This document shows, one piece after another, positions 21,662 to 29,921 of a stretch of DNA of 64,000 bases; position 1 is the first letter of the stretch, and each line of letters opens with the position of its first letter. Under the pieces are notes generated by a model, which worked only from the letters and a program-made list of their open reading frames with translations, ran no database searches and had not been told where the DNA came from. Made by a program: the position numbers and the translations under genes. This DNA is from an uncultured Atopobiaceae bacterium (GTDB lineage: Bacteria > Actinomycetota > Coriobacteriia > Coriobacteriales > Atopobiaceae): positions 124,001 to 188,000 of the forward strand of contig CALULO010000001.1 of NCBI GenBank assembly GCA_944321515.1. Reading direction: 5' to 3'.

Positions 21662-21850
21662 TAAGTGCATCGAGCCGGGAGCCAAGCACGCCAAGTGTAT
21701 TTAGCCAGGCGAGTACTTAGCCAGGCGAGTACTTAGCCAGGCGAGCATTTAGCCAGGCGACAAGTGTATTGGGCCGGGAGGTTATCGTCCCTCAAGTGCG
21801 TTCCCAAAACGAGAAAACCCGCGCAAGTGCATCTCTGGGGAATACACTTG
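21662..21850 (+). repeat. phased motif-1 array C, upstream of nuclease 1
   Basis: Forward copies begin at 21662 (TAAGTGCAT), 21692 (CAAGTGTATTT), 21761 (CAAGTGTATT), 21793 (CAAGTGCGTTCC) and 21824 (CAAGTGCATC), spaced 30, 69, 32 and 31 bp. A reverse copy GGAATACACTTG ends at 21850. The last two form a stem, CCCGCGCAAGTG (21818-21829) with its complement at 21845-21856. Read on the minus strand the order of variants matches arrays A, B and D. It lies in the 679-nt gap between nuclease 1 and lysS, which otherwise holds only GC-rich sequence and GGCGAGAAGAAC (21969-21980). Confidence 0.75.
21698..21761 (+). repeat. 16-bp tandem repeat, four copies, inside array C
   Basis: Units of the form TAYTTAGCCAGGCGAG occupy 21698-21713, 21714-21729, 21730-21745 and 21746-21761; the middle two are identical. 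They fill the one long interval between motif-1 copies and seem to have grown from it. Confidence 0.85.
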
Positions 21851-22075
21851 CGCGGGGCTAAGGAGCGGGAGGCGCCTCCCCGCGTGATTGCGCGAGGCCG
21901 CGGGGCGCCAAAATTGTGCGGGACACCAGGACTGCGCGGGACCGCGGGACGATGGGACCGCAAGGCCCGGCGAGAAGAACATCCGGCCCAAGAGTCGGGC
22001 GGCCAGATTGGGAGTCCTTCTCGCCTTCTCGCCGCCGCGTCGTACGCCCCTAGTCGCCGGCCTTGGCCAGCGCCC

Positions 22076-24313
22076 TTACTTGCCGAAGGTGTCGCGGTCG
22101 GGGGCGATTGCCTTCATCGCTTCGATGGTGCGCGAGAAGAGCTCGTCGAGCTCCCAGCCACAGAGCTCGGCGCCCTTGCGGATGACGTTTCGGTCGCAGC
22201 CGGCGGCGAAGCGCTTGTCCTTGAACTTCTTCTTGAGCGACTTGACCTCGAAGTCCATCACGGACTTGCTCGGGCGCATGATCACCGCAGCGCCGATGAG
22301 ACCCGTGAGCTCGTCCACGGCAAAGAGGACCTTCTCCATGGGGAGCTCCGGGGCCGGCAGGTCGGGGTTGTTGTCGGAGTTGTGCGACTGGACCGCGTGG
22401 ACCAGCTCCTCGGAGCCGCCCGCCGCGCGCAGCAGCTCGGCTGCGTAGGTGGTGTGGCCCACGGGGTCGTCTCCGTGCTCCTCCCAGTCGAGGTCGTGCA
22501 GGATGCCCACGACCTCCCAGAAGTCGGCGTTCTCGGGGTCCATATCAAGCGCGAACTGGCGCAGTACGCCACCCACCGTGCGGCCGTGCTCCAGGTGGAA
22601 CTCGTCCTTGTTGTGCTCGGCGAGAAGCGCCAGCGCCTCGTCGCGCGTGATGCCCGCCACGAGTGCGGACGGCTCGTCGGACCCAGCGCCCGCCGCAGCG
22701 GAGACCTTCTCGCTGTCCTTGGCGATGGCGTCCACCGAGGCGGCAGCGTTGTCCGTCACCGCGCCCGCCACCTGGGCCTGGATGTCGGCCTTGGTGATGG
22801 TCTCGGGCTTCATGGCCGGGAAGAGTAGCACGTCGCGGATGGCGGGCTGGTCGCAGAAGAGCATCACCATACGGTCGATGCCGTAGCCGATGCCGCCCGC
22901 GGGGGGCATGCCGTACTCGAGGGCGCGCACGTAGTCGTAGTCATAGCCCATGGCCTCGTCGTCGCCCATGCCCTTGGCGGCCACCTGCTCGGCGAAGCGG
23001 CCCGCCTGGTCGACGGGGTCGTTGAGCTCGGAGAAGGCGTTGGCATACTCGTGACCGGCGATGACCAGCTCGAAGCGGTCGGTCAGGCGCGGGTCGTCGG
23101 CCTTGCGCTTGGAGAGGGGGCTTACCTCCTCGGGATAGTCGCAAACGAACGTCGGGTCGACGATGGTCTTCTCGCCAAGCTCGTCATAGAGCTCAAAGAG
23201 GAGCTTTCCGGCGCCCCAGCTGGGCTGGACCTCGATGCCGTGCCCCTCGCAGAGCTCACGCAGGCGCTCCACGGGCGTGTCCATGTCAACGTGCTCGCCC
23301 ACGCACTCGGAGGCGACCTCGGAGAGCGGGCGGCTCTTCCAGCTGCCGGACATGTCGATCTGCTGGCCCTGGTAGGTGATGACCTCGTGGCCCTCCTCGC
23401 ACCCGCAGACCTCACGTGCGATGGTCTTGAACAGGCCCTCGGTCAGACGCTTCATGCCCTCGAGGTCAGAGTAGGCGCAGTAGGCCTCCATGGAGGTGAA
23501 CTCGGGGTTGTGGGTCAGGTCCATGCCCTCGTTGCGGAACTGGCGGCCGATCTCGAAGACGCGCTCCATGCCGCCCACGATGAGGCGCTTGAGCGGCAGC
23601 TCGGTGGCAATGCGCAGGTAGAAGTCGCGGTCGAGCGCGTTGAAGTGCGTCACGAAGGGCTTGGCGTTGGCGCCGCCGAGAATCGCGTGCATCATCGGCG
23701 TCTCCACCTCCATGTATCCGTCGGCCTCCATGTAGCGGCGGATGAGGGAGATGATGGCACTGCGCTTGCGGAAGACGTCGCGAACCTCGGGGTTCATGAT
23801 GAGGTCAACGTAGCGCTGACGGTAGCGGACCTCGCGGTCGGTGAGGCCGTGGAACTTCTCCGGCAGCGGGCGTAGGGACTTGGAGAGCATGGTGAGCTCG
23901 GTCGGCGAGATGGAGAGCTGCCCGCGGCGCGTGCGCAGGACGGTGCCGGTGGCGCCGAGGATGTCACCGAGGTCGAGCTGGCCCAGGAGCTCCCAGCCCT
24001 TGTCGCCCAGGACGTCGCGACGGCAGAAAAGCTGGATTGAGCCGGTCACGTCCTCGAGCACGATGAAGGCGGCCTTGCCCTGCTTGCGCAGCGCCCGGAT
24101 GCGGCCGGCAACGCTCGCCACGTCCTCGGTGTCCTCGCCGTCCGCGAGCTCGGAGTAGCGCTCCTCGAGCTCCGCGGCGTGCGCAGTGACCTCGGAGTGG
24201 ATGGGGTAGGGGTTCACGCCCGCGTCGAGAAGTGCCTGACGGCGGGCACGGCGCATCGTGCGCTCGTCGGTTGCCGCGGGGGCTGCGGCGCTCTGGGCGG
24301 TGTTGTCGGCCAT
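22076..24313 (-). CDS. lysS: lysyl-tRNA synthetase fused to a C-terminal HD hydrolase
   Basis: Class II LysRS of about 500 residues plus an extra C-terminal domain; 745 aa against about 500 for the usual enzyme. Start ATG 24313 with AGGAGC upstream; a TTG 21 nt earlier lacks a site. The OB-fold tRNA domain, motif 2 (FRNEGMDLTHNPEFTSMEAY) and motif 3 (GIGYGIDRMVMLF) are complete. An Ala/Ser-rich linker (about 505-554) leads to a metal-dependent HD domain (555-745) with ILHDLDWEEHGDDPVGH, QSHNSDN and RPSKSVMDFEVKSLKKKFKDK, the pattern of stand-alone COG2316-type hydrolases. It follows greA by 96 nt. The role of the added domain is unknown. Confidence 0.95.
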   Translation of the reverse strand: MADNTAQSAAAPAATDERTMRRARRQALLDAGVNPYPIHSEVTAHAAELEERYSELADGEDTEDVASVAGRIRALRKQGKAAFIVLEDVTGSIQLFCRRDVLGDKGWELLGQLDLGDILGATGTVLRTRRGQLSISPTELTMLSKSLRPLPEKFHGLTDREVRYRQRYVDLIMNPEVRDVFRKRSAIISLIRRYMEADGYMEVETPMMHAILGGANAKPFVTHFNALDRDFYLRIATELPLKRLIVGGMERVFEIGRQFRNEGMDLTHNPEFTSMEAYCAYSDLEGMKRLTEGLFKTIAREVCGCEEGHEVITYQGQQIDMSGSWKSRPLSEVASECVGEHVDMDTPVERLRELCEGHGIEVQPSWGAGKLLFELYDELGEKTIVDPTFVCDYPEEVSPLSKRKADDPRLTDRFELVIAGHEYANAFSELNDPVDQAGRFAEQVAAKGMGDDEAMGYDYDYVRALEYGMPPAGGIGYGIDRMVMLFCDQPAIRDVLLFPAMKPETITKADIQAQVAGAVTDNAAASVDAIAKDSEKVSAAAGAGSDEPSALVAGITRDEALALLAEHNKDEFHLEHGRTVGGVLRQFALDMDPENADFWEVVGILHDLDWEEHGDDPVGHTTYAAELLRAAGGSEELVHAVQSHNSDNNPDLPAPELPMEKVLFAVDELTGLIGAAVIMRPSKSVMDFEVKSLKKKFKDKRFAAGCDRNVIRKGAELCGWELDELFSRTIEAMKAIAPDRDTFGK

Positions 24314-24345
24314 GGTTGCTCCTGTCGTGTTCAAATCTCACAGAT

Positions 24346-24379
24346 GCGCCCCGTACCTGCTGGTGCAGACACGGGGCGC
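24346..24379 (-). terminator. hairpin between greA and lysS
   Basis: GCGCCCCGT (24346-24354) pairs perfectly with ACGGGGCGC (24371-24379). There is no T-run after it on the minus strand, so it may attenuate rather than stop transcription into lysS. Confidence 0.45.
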
Positions 24380-24409
24380 CTCGCTTGCTTGGGATAAGGA
24401 AGTCCAGGT

Positions 24410-24889
24410 CTAGCGGGAGATCCCCGTAATGGTGTACTTCCTCGTTTTGCCGGAGGGCGCGACGACCTCGATCTCGTCGCCCTTCTTGTGGCCCACCAGG
24501 GCGCTCCCCACGGGGGACTCGTTGGAGATCTTGTGCTCGAGGGAGTTGGTCTCGGTGGTGCCCACGATGGTGAACGTGGACTTCTTGCCCTTCTCGTCCT
24601 CAAGCTCCACCGTGGTGCCGATGGAGACCGTGAGGGTGCGGCCGCTGCCGGCCTCCACGATGACGGCCTGGGAGAGGATCTGGCGGATCTCGTTCACGCG
24701 AGCGGCGTTGCGAGCCTCCTCCTCCTTGGCGGCATCGTACTCGGAGTTCTCCGAGAGGTCACCGAAGGCGCGGGCCTCCTTGATGCGCTCGACGATCTCC
24801 TCGTGCTTCTCGCCCTCGCGGTACTCAAGCTCCTCGACAAGGCGCTGGCGGCCCTCGGGGGTGAGCTCAATCTTCTTGGCGTTATCCAT
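24410..24889 (-). CDS. greA: transcript cleavage factor GreA
   Basis: Rescues backtracked RNA polymerase by stimulating transcript cleavage; 159 aa, normal. The N-terminal coiled coil has the acidic tip (GDLSENSEYDAAKEEEARN, with the conserved D and E), followed by the C-terminal FKBP-like domain (ISNESPVGSALVGHKKGDEIEVVAPSG). It lies 35 nt after tatA and precedes lysS on what is probably a tatA-greA-lysS transcript. Confidence 0.97.
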   Translation of the reverse strand: MDNAKKIELTPEGRQRLVEELEYREGEKHEEIVERIKEARAFGDLSENSEYDAAKEEEARNAARVNEIRQILSQAVIVEAGSGRTLTVSIGTTVELEDEKGKKSTFTIVGTTETNSLEHKISNESPVGSALVGHKKGDEIEVVAPSGKTRKYTITGISR

Positions 24890-24924
24890 GCGCTGCTCCT
24901 ACCTGCTGCTAACCCTGCGAACCA

Positions 24925-25251
24925 CTAGTTGAGCTTGTTGCCGCACTTGGAGCAGAAGCCGGCGTCGGCGGCGTTCTTGGCACCGCACTTGGAGCAGAAC
25001 ACGGCGTCGGAGGCCGCCTCCTCGGGGGCGTCGGCGTCATCCTCGTCCTCGATGACCTCGACGTCGTCGTGGGACTCGATGGGGCTGTCGGACTTCTCGC
25101 CCTTGTCGTCGCCCTCCTCCATGCCCTCGCGGACGTTCTTGACGGTCTTGCCGAGGGCGGAGCCAATCTTGGGCAGGTTCTTGGGCCCGAAGATCAGCAG
25201 GATGACAACGACGATGACGACGAGCTCAAGCGGGCCCAATCCAAGAATCAT
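24925..25251 (-). CDS. tatA: TatA/E-type translocase subunit with C-terminal zinc ribbon
   Basis: 108 aa. The N-terminus is a TatA: a single membrane helix (LGPLELVVIVVVILLIFGP) followed by the hinge and amphipathic helix KNLPKIGSALGKTVKNVREGM. An acidic linker then leads to a double zinc ribbon with two CSKCG knuckles at the extreme C-terminus. Standard TatA ends in a disordered acidic tail without cysteines, so the zinc ribbon is unusual. No tatC is in the window. Promoter at 25314-25343. Confidence 0.85.
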   Translation of the reverse strand: MILGLGPLELVVIVVVILLIFGPKNLPKIGSALGKTVKNVREGMEEGDDKGEKSDSPIESHDDVEVIEDEDDADAPEEAASDAVFCSKCGAKNAADAGFCSKCGNKLN

Positions 25252-25313
25252 GGTGAAGTGTCCTTCCGATGCGATGTCTCAAGCTGGGCCCGAGGCCCAA
25301 TACAGCATCAGCT

Positions 25314-25343
25314 AGTATAGCCGAGGTTACGCGCACCTCACAA
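25314..25343 (-). promoter_or_regulatory. promoter of tatA-greA-lysS
   Basis: Minus strand: TTGTGA (25338-25343), 18-nt spacer, TATACT (25314-25319), 63 nt before the tatA start. Confidence 0.6.
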
Positions 25344-25405
25344 TCTCTAAACGCGAGAAGTTCGGCGCACTGGCGCCGCGTCTTGCCCGAAGCCGGGAGG
25401 AACCG

Positions 25406-26266
25406 TTGAAGGAGCTCATCGTTGGCCTTGTCGTCCTGACGGTCATCTGCACCGCCGTGCTGGCCGCCCTTCCGTGGCTGCTGCGCCGCCGCGGGGTGGA
25501 CATGCTTCACACGAAGTTCGGACTCACACTGATCTTTGACTCGGAGGACCTCGACCACACGCCCGTGCGCCTGCTCAACGTCAACGGGACCTTCCAGAGC
25601 GCCTGCTACGTGCCCGAGGGTCTGCGCTTCGAGCTCGCGTGCGTCTACCACCGCGAGATGGCCGCCGTCATCGAGGGGCTGGCCGCGGCGCGCGGGACGG
25701 GCAGCGGCGTCGGGGAGGCGAGGCCGATTCGCGTGCTGGTGATGGGCGGCGGCGGCTACTCGCTGCCCAAGTACCTGGCCGCCCACGTCCCCGCCGCCAA
25801 GGTCGACGTGGTGGAGGTGGACCCGGCCATCACCAAGCTGGCGCGAGAGCGCTTCTTCCTGGACGAGTGCCTGGAAAAGACCGGTGCCGAGAAGAACGGG
25901 AGGCTGAGGCTGGTCAACGACGACGCGTGGGCGTTCCTTCGCGCGGCAGACGATCCCTACGACGTGATCGTGAACGACGCGTTCTCCGGTCGGCGCCCAC
26001 TCGGGCCGCTGGAGACCGACGAGGGCGCGCGCGTGATCAGCGAGCACCTGGCCGCAGGCGGCGTCTACCTGGCCAACGTCCGCTGCGCCCGCGAGGGTCG
26101 GCGCGCACGGCCTCTGCGAGAGGTGGAGGAGGCCTTCGGGCGCGAGTTCGCCCACATCTGGTACGTGCCGGAGTGGCCGGAGGAGCCGGAGAAGCCTGGC
26201 AACAACACGCTCGCGGCCACTGACGCGACGCTCCCGCTGCCGGACGACGCGGTGGAGGTGCGGTAG
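25406..26266 (+). CDS. membrane-anchored spermidine-synthase-like protein
   Basis: 286 aa with one N-terminal membrane helix (VGLVVLTVICTAVLAALPWLL) and a cytoplasmic Rossmann domain of the spermidine synthase class. Nucleotide-binding features are VLVMGGGGYSLPKYLA, the acidic VDVVEVDPAITKLA and RLVNDDAWAFLR, then YDVIVNDAFSG. Whether it transfers aminopropyl or methyl groups cannot be told. Start TTG at 25406 with GGGAGG 8 nt upstream. It is divergent from tatA and converges on glxK with a 16-nt gap. Confidence 0.8.
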   Translation: MKELIVGLVVLTVICTAVLAALPWLLRRRGVDMLHTKFGLTLIFDSEDLDHTPVRLLNVNGTFQSACYVPEGLRFELACVYHREMAAVIEGLAAARGTGSGVGEARPIRVLVMGGGGYSLPKYLAAHVPAAKVDVVEVDPAITKLARERFFLDECLEKTGAEKNGRLRLVNDDAWAFLRAADDPYDVIVNDAFSGRRPLGPLETDEGARVISEHLAAGGVYLANVRCAREGRRARPLREVEEAFGREFAHIWYVPEWPEEPEKPGNNTLAATDATLPLPDDAVEVR

Positions 26267-26282
26267 CGCTCTAGGCCCCGTC

Positions 26283-27428
26283 CTATTGCCGGAGGGCGGC
26301 GCCGAGCGCGAGCAGCGAGAAGAGCCTCTCCGCCGCGAGCGCATAGAGCTCCTCGGCACGACCGAGCGCCTCCTCGAGAGGCATGGCGTCGATGGCCGTG
26401 GGAACCGCCGCCGCAAGCCCCGGAAGGTCCGCCGCGCCCGCGTCCATGCCCCCGACCACGGCCACGCAGGGCACCCCCGCCCTCGCGCACGCCGCAGCCA
26501 CGCCGGCCACCACCTTGCCGCGAGCCGTCTGCGCGTCCGCGTGCCCCTCGCCCGTCACACAGAGGTCCGCCCGCGCGAGCCGCGCCGAGAAGCCCGTCAG
26601 CTCCAGGACGCGCGCCACCCCGCTCTCCGCCCGCGCACCGAGAAACGCCATGCAGCCCGCGGCGAGCCCGCCCGCGGCCCCCGCCCCGGGCACGTCGAAG
26701 TCGCGGCCAAACGCAGCCGAGAGCACGCGCGCATAGGAGCGCATCCCGGCGTCGAGCTCCGCCACCATCTCGGGGGTGGCGCCCTTCTGCGGGCCAAAGA
26801 CCGCGCTCGCGCCATGCGCGCCGGTGAGCGGGTTGTCCACGTCGCACATCAGGTGGAAGTCGGCTGCCGCCACGCGAGGGTCCAGTCCGGCCAGGTCGAG
26901 CCGCGCCACGCGCGCGAGGTCCGCGCCACAGCCGGCAAGCTCGCGGCCGCCCGCGTCCAGCAGGCGGACGCCAAGCGCGCGGGCCATGCCGAGCCCGCCG
27001 TCGTTGGTGGCGCTGCCCCCAAGGGCCATCGTCACGTCGCGAGCCCCGGCGTCGAGCGCGGCACGGACCAGCTCGCCGGTGCCGAAGGTGCTTGTGAGCA
27101 GCGGGTTCCTCTCGCCAGGTGAAAGCAGGGGCAGGCCCGAGGCTGCCGCCATCTCCACGACGGCCCTCCCGTCCGGGAGCAGTGCGTAGGCGGCCTCCAC
27201 GGGACGGCCGAGCGGGTCGCTGACGCAAGCCCGCCTGAGCTCGCCGCCGCAGGCGTCCACCAGGGCCGCGGCCGTGCCCTCCCCTCCGTCCGCCATCGGC
27301 ACAACCTCGCAGGCGCACCCAGGGAAGTGCCGGTGGGCGGCCTCGCCCAGAAAGCGGGCGGCCTCCACGGACGAGAGCGTCCCCTTGAGCGAGTCGGACG
27401 CAAAGAGAAAGTGTGGTGTGGCCGTCAT
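26283..27428 (-). CDS. glxK: glycerate kinase (GlxK/GarK family)
   Basis: Phosphorylates D-glycerate (2- or 3-position), feeding it into glycolysis; 381 aa. Start ATG 27428 (MTATPHFLFASDSLKG) with GGAGG 6 nt upstream. Family marks: FASDSLKGTLSS, VPMADGGEGT, MALGGSATNDGGLGMARALG, GPQKGATPEMV, GAGAAGGLAAG and TGEGHADAQTARGKVVAGVA. It has a TACAAT -10 box at 27475-27480 and is divergent from the HAD gene. Confidence 0.93.
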   Translation of the reverse strand: MTATPHFLFASDSLKGTLSSVEAARFLGEAAHRHFPGCACEVVPMADGGEGTAAALVDACGGELRRACVSDPLGRPVEAAYALLPDGRAVVEMAAASGLPLLSPGERNPLLTSTFGTGELVRAALDAGARDVTMALGGSATNDGGLGMARALGVRLLDAGGRELAGCGADLARVARLDLAGLDPRVAAADFHLMCDVDNPLTGAHGASAVFGPQKGATPEMVAELDAGMRSYARVLSAAFGRDFDVPGAGAAGGLAAGCMAFLGARAESGVARVLELTGFSARLARADLCVTGEGHADAQTARGKVVAGVAAACARAGVPCVAVVGGMDAGAADLPGLAAAVPTAIDAMPLEEALGRAEELYALAAERLFSLLALGAALRQ

Positions 27429-27550
27429 GCTGCCTCCCCGTTGCCGCGCCTCCGTCGTCGAGGCCGTTGCGCACATTGTAGGGGTACGGGCACAGAAGGC
27501 GGGACGGGGGGTCACGAGCGCACCGCGACCGTCGGCGACCACCGCTCGGC

Positions 27551-27590
27551 CCGTGGCGCCCCGTGGCGCCCCGCGGCGCCCCGTGGCGCG
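27551..27590 (+). repeat. 10-bp tandem repeat, four copies
   Basis: CCGTGGCGCC is repeated four times head to tail, with single-base variants in copies 3 and 4. It lies directly upstream of the TATACT -10 box (27595-27600) of the HAD gene, where a -35 element would be expected. The repeat length is close to one helical turn. Confidence 0.85.
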
Positions 27591-27594
27591 CGAC

Positions 27595-27600
27595 TATACT
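27595..27600 (+). promoter_or_regulatory. -10 box of the HAD phosphatase gene
   Basis: TATACT 30 nt before the GTG start. No -35 match; the place is taken by the 10-bp GC repeat. Confidence 0.45.
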
Positions 27601-27629
27601 TGTGCGCGCAAGCCAGATGAACGAGGCGG

Positions 27630-28487
27630 GTGATACCCCTGATCAAGCTCTTTGCCAGCGACCTCGACGGGACCCTCTTCAACGTCCTCCACGAGACGGA
27701 CCGTGCCATCCTGCGAAGCCTGGGCCGTGTGCTTGCCGCCGGGCGCCACGTGGCGCTGGCCACCGGCCGCGCCGTGCACCACGGCCGCGAGCTCGGCTTC
27801 GGCGAGCTGCCCCTTGAGACGGTAAGCGGCAACGGCGCCTTCATCCGGGACGCGGACGGCGCCCTCCTTCGCGAGGTGCCCATCGACCAAGCCACCCTCG
27901 AGGAGCTGCTCGTCGGCTTCCCCTCCTGCTGCTTCACCTGCGTAGACGCCGAGCTCACACTCGTTCGCGGCACCCGCGAGCAATACGCCGCCGGCTACGT
28001 GCCCTCACGCGGGCCGGCCGGGCGCCTCGTTGCATGGCGTCAGCGCCACCGCCCGCCCGCCGCCGACCAGCTCTTCGACCGGACCAACACGGACGTGCTG
28101 GCCCGCCGCACCTGCAAGGTCAACTGCCGCACGGCCGACCCCGGCGTCAAGCGCGAGCTCGCGGCCTTCGTGGCCGAGCACGCGGACACGCTGGTGAACG
28201 CCTCGTTTGACGGGGACCTCTTTGAGCTCACGAACGCCCGCGTCAACAAGGGGGAGGCGGTCTCGTGGCTGGCCGCGCAGCTCGGCACCGCGGAGGAGGA
28301 GGTGGCCGTCTACGGCGACGGCGGCAACGACCTGGCGATGCTCGAGCGCTTCTCGCACTCCTACGCCACAAGCGGCGCCAGCGAGGCGGCCAAGCGGGCA
28401 GCCGGGGGCGTCATAGGCAGCTGCGTCCTACACGCCGTCCCGCGTCACATGCTCGCCACCGTCCGGCGAGAAGAACCCCTGGCGTAG
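27630..28487 (+). CDS. Cof-type HAD-superfamily phosphatase
   Basis: 285 aa, class IIB HAD hydrolase acting on small phosphorylated metabolites; the substrate cannot be read from sequence. Motif I is FASDLDGTLF (nucleophile Asp), motif II ALATGRAVHHG, motif III Lys in VNKGEAV, motif IV VAVYGDGGNDLAML. The cap domain lies between about residues 85 and 205. Start GTG 27630 with GAGGCGG just upstream. Single gene, divergent from glxK. Confidence 0.88.
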   Translation: MIPLIKLFASDLDGTLFNVLHETDRAILRSLGRVLAAGRHVALATGRAVHHGRELGFGELPLETVSGNGAFIRDADGALLREVPIDQATLEELLVGFPSCCFTCVDAELTLVRGTREQYAAGYVPSRGPAGRLVAWRQRHRPPAADQLFDRTNTDVLARRTCKVNCRTADPGVKRELAAFVAEHADTLVNASFDGDLFELTNARVNKGEAVSWLAAQLGTAEEEVAVYGDGGNDLAMLERFSHSYATSGASEAAKRAAGGVIGSCVLHAVPRHMLATVRREEPLA

Positions 28488-28542
28488 CGAGGGGCCGCCC
28501 GGAGGCAGCCCCGCCGCCGGGCCAGAGCAGATTTGACGCACA

Positions 28543-28574
28543 CGAAAAGGCCGCCGGCGCAACCGCCGACGGCC
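28543..28574 (-). terminator. terminator after tRNA-Pro
   Basis: GGCCGTCGGCG / CGCCGGCGGCC stem with a short loop, followed by TTTTCGTG on the minus strand, 12 nt after the tRNA end. Confidence 0.8.
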
Positions 28575-28585
28575 CTGATTCTTCG

Positions 28586-28662
<77 letters not shown>

Positions 28663-28690
28663 AAGCGACAGAGAAGTATAGCAGACTATT

Positions 28691-29557
28691 TCAGTCTGTC
28701 CAAGTCTTTGTTGCCCAAGAGCGCCAGCCGCGCTCCGAGGCGGCGCGCGTCGCCACCTCACGCGCCGCCTCGGCGCTCTGACAGAGCCCAAACGAGCAGC
28801 TTCCCGAGCCCGTGACCTGCGCCGCAAGTACCTCGGACTGCGCGCGCAGCCACGCCTCCACGTCTGCGATCTCCGGGCAGAGCGAACGTGCCGCGTCTCC
28901 GAGGTTATTGTGGAGATGTGAGGCAACGGCGCTGACGACGCCGGTCTGGAGCGCCGCGCACATCTCGTCATAGGGCGCCGGGTCGGACCCGGCGCGGTCG
29001 AACTCCGCGTAGGCTTCCGGCGTGGAGCCGCCCATGGAGCCGGGCATCACCAGGACGAGCGGGACGTCCAGCGGTGGAAACGCCCGCTCCAGCACGTCCC
29101 CCGCCCCGAGGAAGAGTGCCGGCTCCGGGTGAAGGAAAAACGCGACGTCCGCGCCAACGCCTCGCGCCACGCCCACCACGCGCGGGTCGCACGGGTCCGC
29201 GCCCCACAGCTCGCAGAGCGCTCGCAGCGCGGCGCCCGCGTCCGCCGAAGAGCCCCCGAGTCCCGCGCGCTCAGGAATCCGCGCGCGCACGCGTATCTCC
29301 ACGTCCGGGGAGACCCCCAGCGCCTCGGCCAGCAGGGTTGCAGCGCGCCAGACGCCGGTCTTCTCGACGGGGACCTCAAGGGGCGGCTCGAAGCTCACGG
29401 AAAGCCCGCTCGCCGGCCGCGCCTCAACGACGTCTGTCAGCGCGACGGGCACCATCACGGAGTCCACGCGATGATAGCCACGGGCGTCCTTCTGGTGGTG
29501 GACGCCAAGGTGGAGGTTGATCTTGCAGGGGGTCTCAACAGCCACGGAGCAAGCCAT
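28691..29557 (-). CDS. ispE: 4-diphosphocytidyl-2-C-methyl-D-erythritol kinase
   Basis: Fourth MEP-pathway enzyme, GHMP kinase fold; 288 aa. Substrate end CKINLHLGVHHQKDARGYHRVDSVM, ATP-binding loop AGLGGSSADAGAAL and the C-terminal VTGSGSCSFGL are present. With ispD and ispF at 15 kb, three MEP enzymes are in this window. ATG 29557 lacks a clear ribosome site; translation may be coupled to the upstream veg gene, 11 nt away. Confidence 0.93.
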   Translation of the reverse strand: MACSVAVETPCKINLHLGVHHQKDARGYHRVDSVMVPVALTDVVEARPASGLSVSFEPPLEVPVEKTGVWRAATLLAEALGVSPDVEIRVRARIPERAGLGGSSADAGAALRALCELWGADPCDPRVVGVARGVGADVAFFLHPEPALFLGAGDVLERAFPPLDVPLVLVMPGSMGGSTPEAYAEFDRAGSDPAPYDEMCAALQTGVVSAVASHLHNNLGDAARSLCPEIADVEAWLRAQSEVLAAQVTGSGSCSFGLCQSAEAAREVATRAASERGWRSWATKTWTD

Positions 29558-29568
29558 GCGCGGGCTGC

Positions 29569-29865
29569 CTACTCGGCGGGAGTCTCGACGAAGTCAAAGA
29601 GGCGCTCGCCGCTCTCCACGTCAAAGAGCTCGACGGTGCCGGTGAGCACGTCAACGTACTGGTAGGACTGGCGAGCGGTACGGCCGCGGCGCTCCTCGAC
29701 CTCGACCACGAAGAGGGACGGGTGCGCGTGCACGAGGGTGCCGGTGCGCTCGACGATGCGAGAGCGGCCCATGTTGGCCTTGACCTTAAGACGCTTGCCC
29801 TCGAGGACGCTCAGCGCCTCGTGAATCTCATCAACGCGGTTGACGGACGGAATCTCGTTATCCAT
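29569..29865 (-). CDS. veg: Veg-family protein (DUF1021)
   Basis: 98 aa, conserved core GKRLKVKANMGRSRIVERTGTLVHAHPSLFVVEV and SYQYVDVLTGTVEL. In Bacillus subtilis Veg stimulates biofilm formation; the biochemical role is unknown. Start ATG 29865 with GGAGG 9 nt upstream. The veg-ispE order is also found in Firmicutes. Promoter at 29922-29950. Confidence 0.88.
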   Translation of the reverse strand: MDNEIPSVNRVDEIHEALSVLEGKRLKVKANMGRSRIVERTGTLVHAHPSLFVVEVEERRGRTARQSYQYVDVLTGTVELFDVESGERLFDFVETPAE

Positions 29866-29921
29866 GCTTAGAACCTCCACGCGCCACATAGGGCAAAAAT
29901 GTCCATAATTCAGCAGATTTC

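Noticed and set aside
20302..22075. insertion sequence or prophage around nuclease 1
   Set aside because: No transposase, integrase, terminal inverted repeats flanking the gene, or target duplication can be seen; only short motifs and tandem repeats are present.
26065..27474. 469-codon minus-strand frame overlapping glxK
   Set aside because: Out-of-frame shadow of the glycerate kinase, whose motifs are in another frame with a proper ribosome site.
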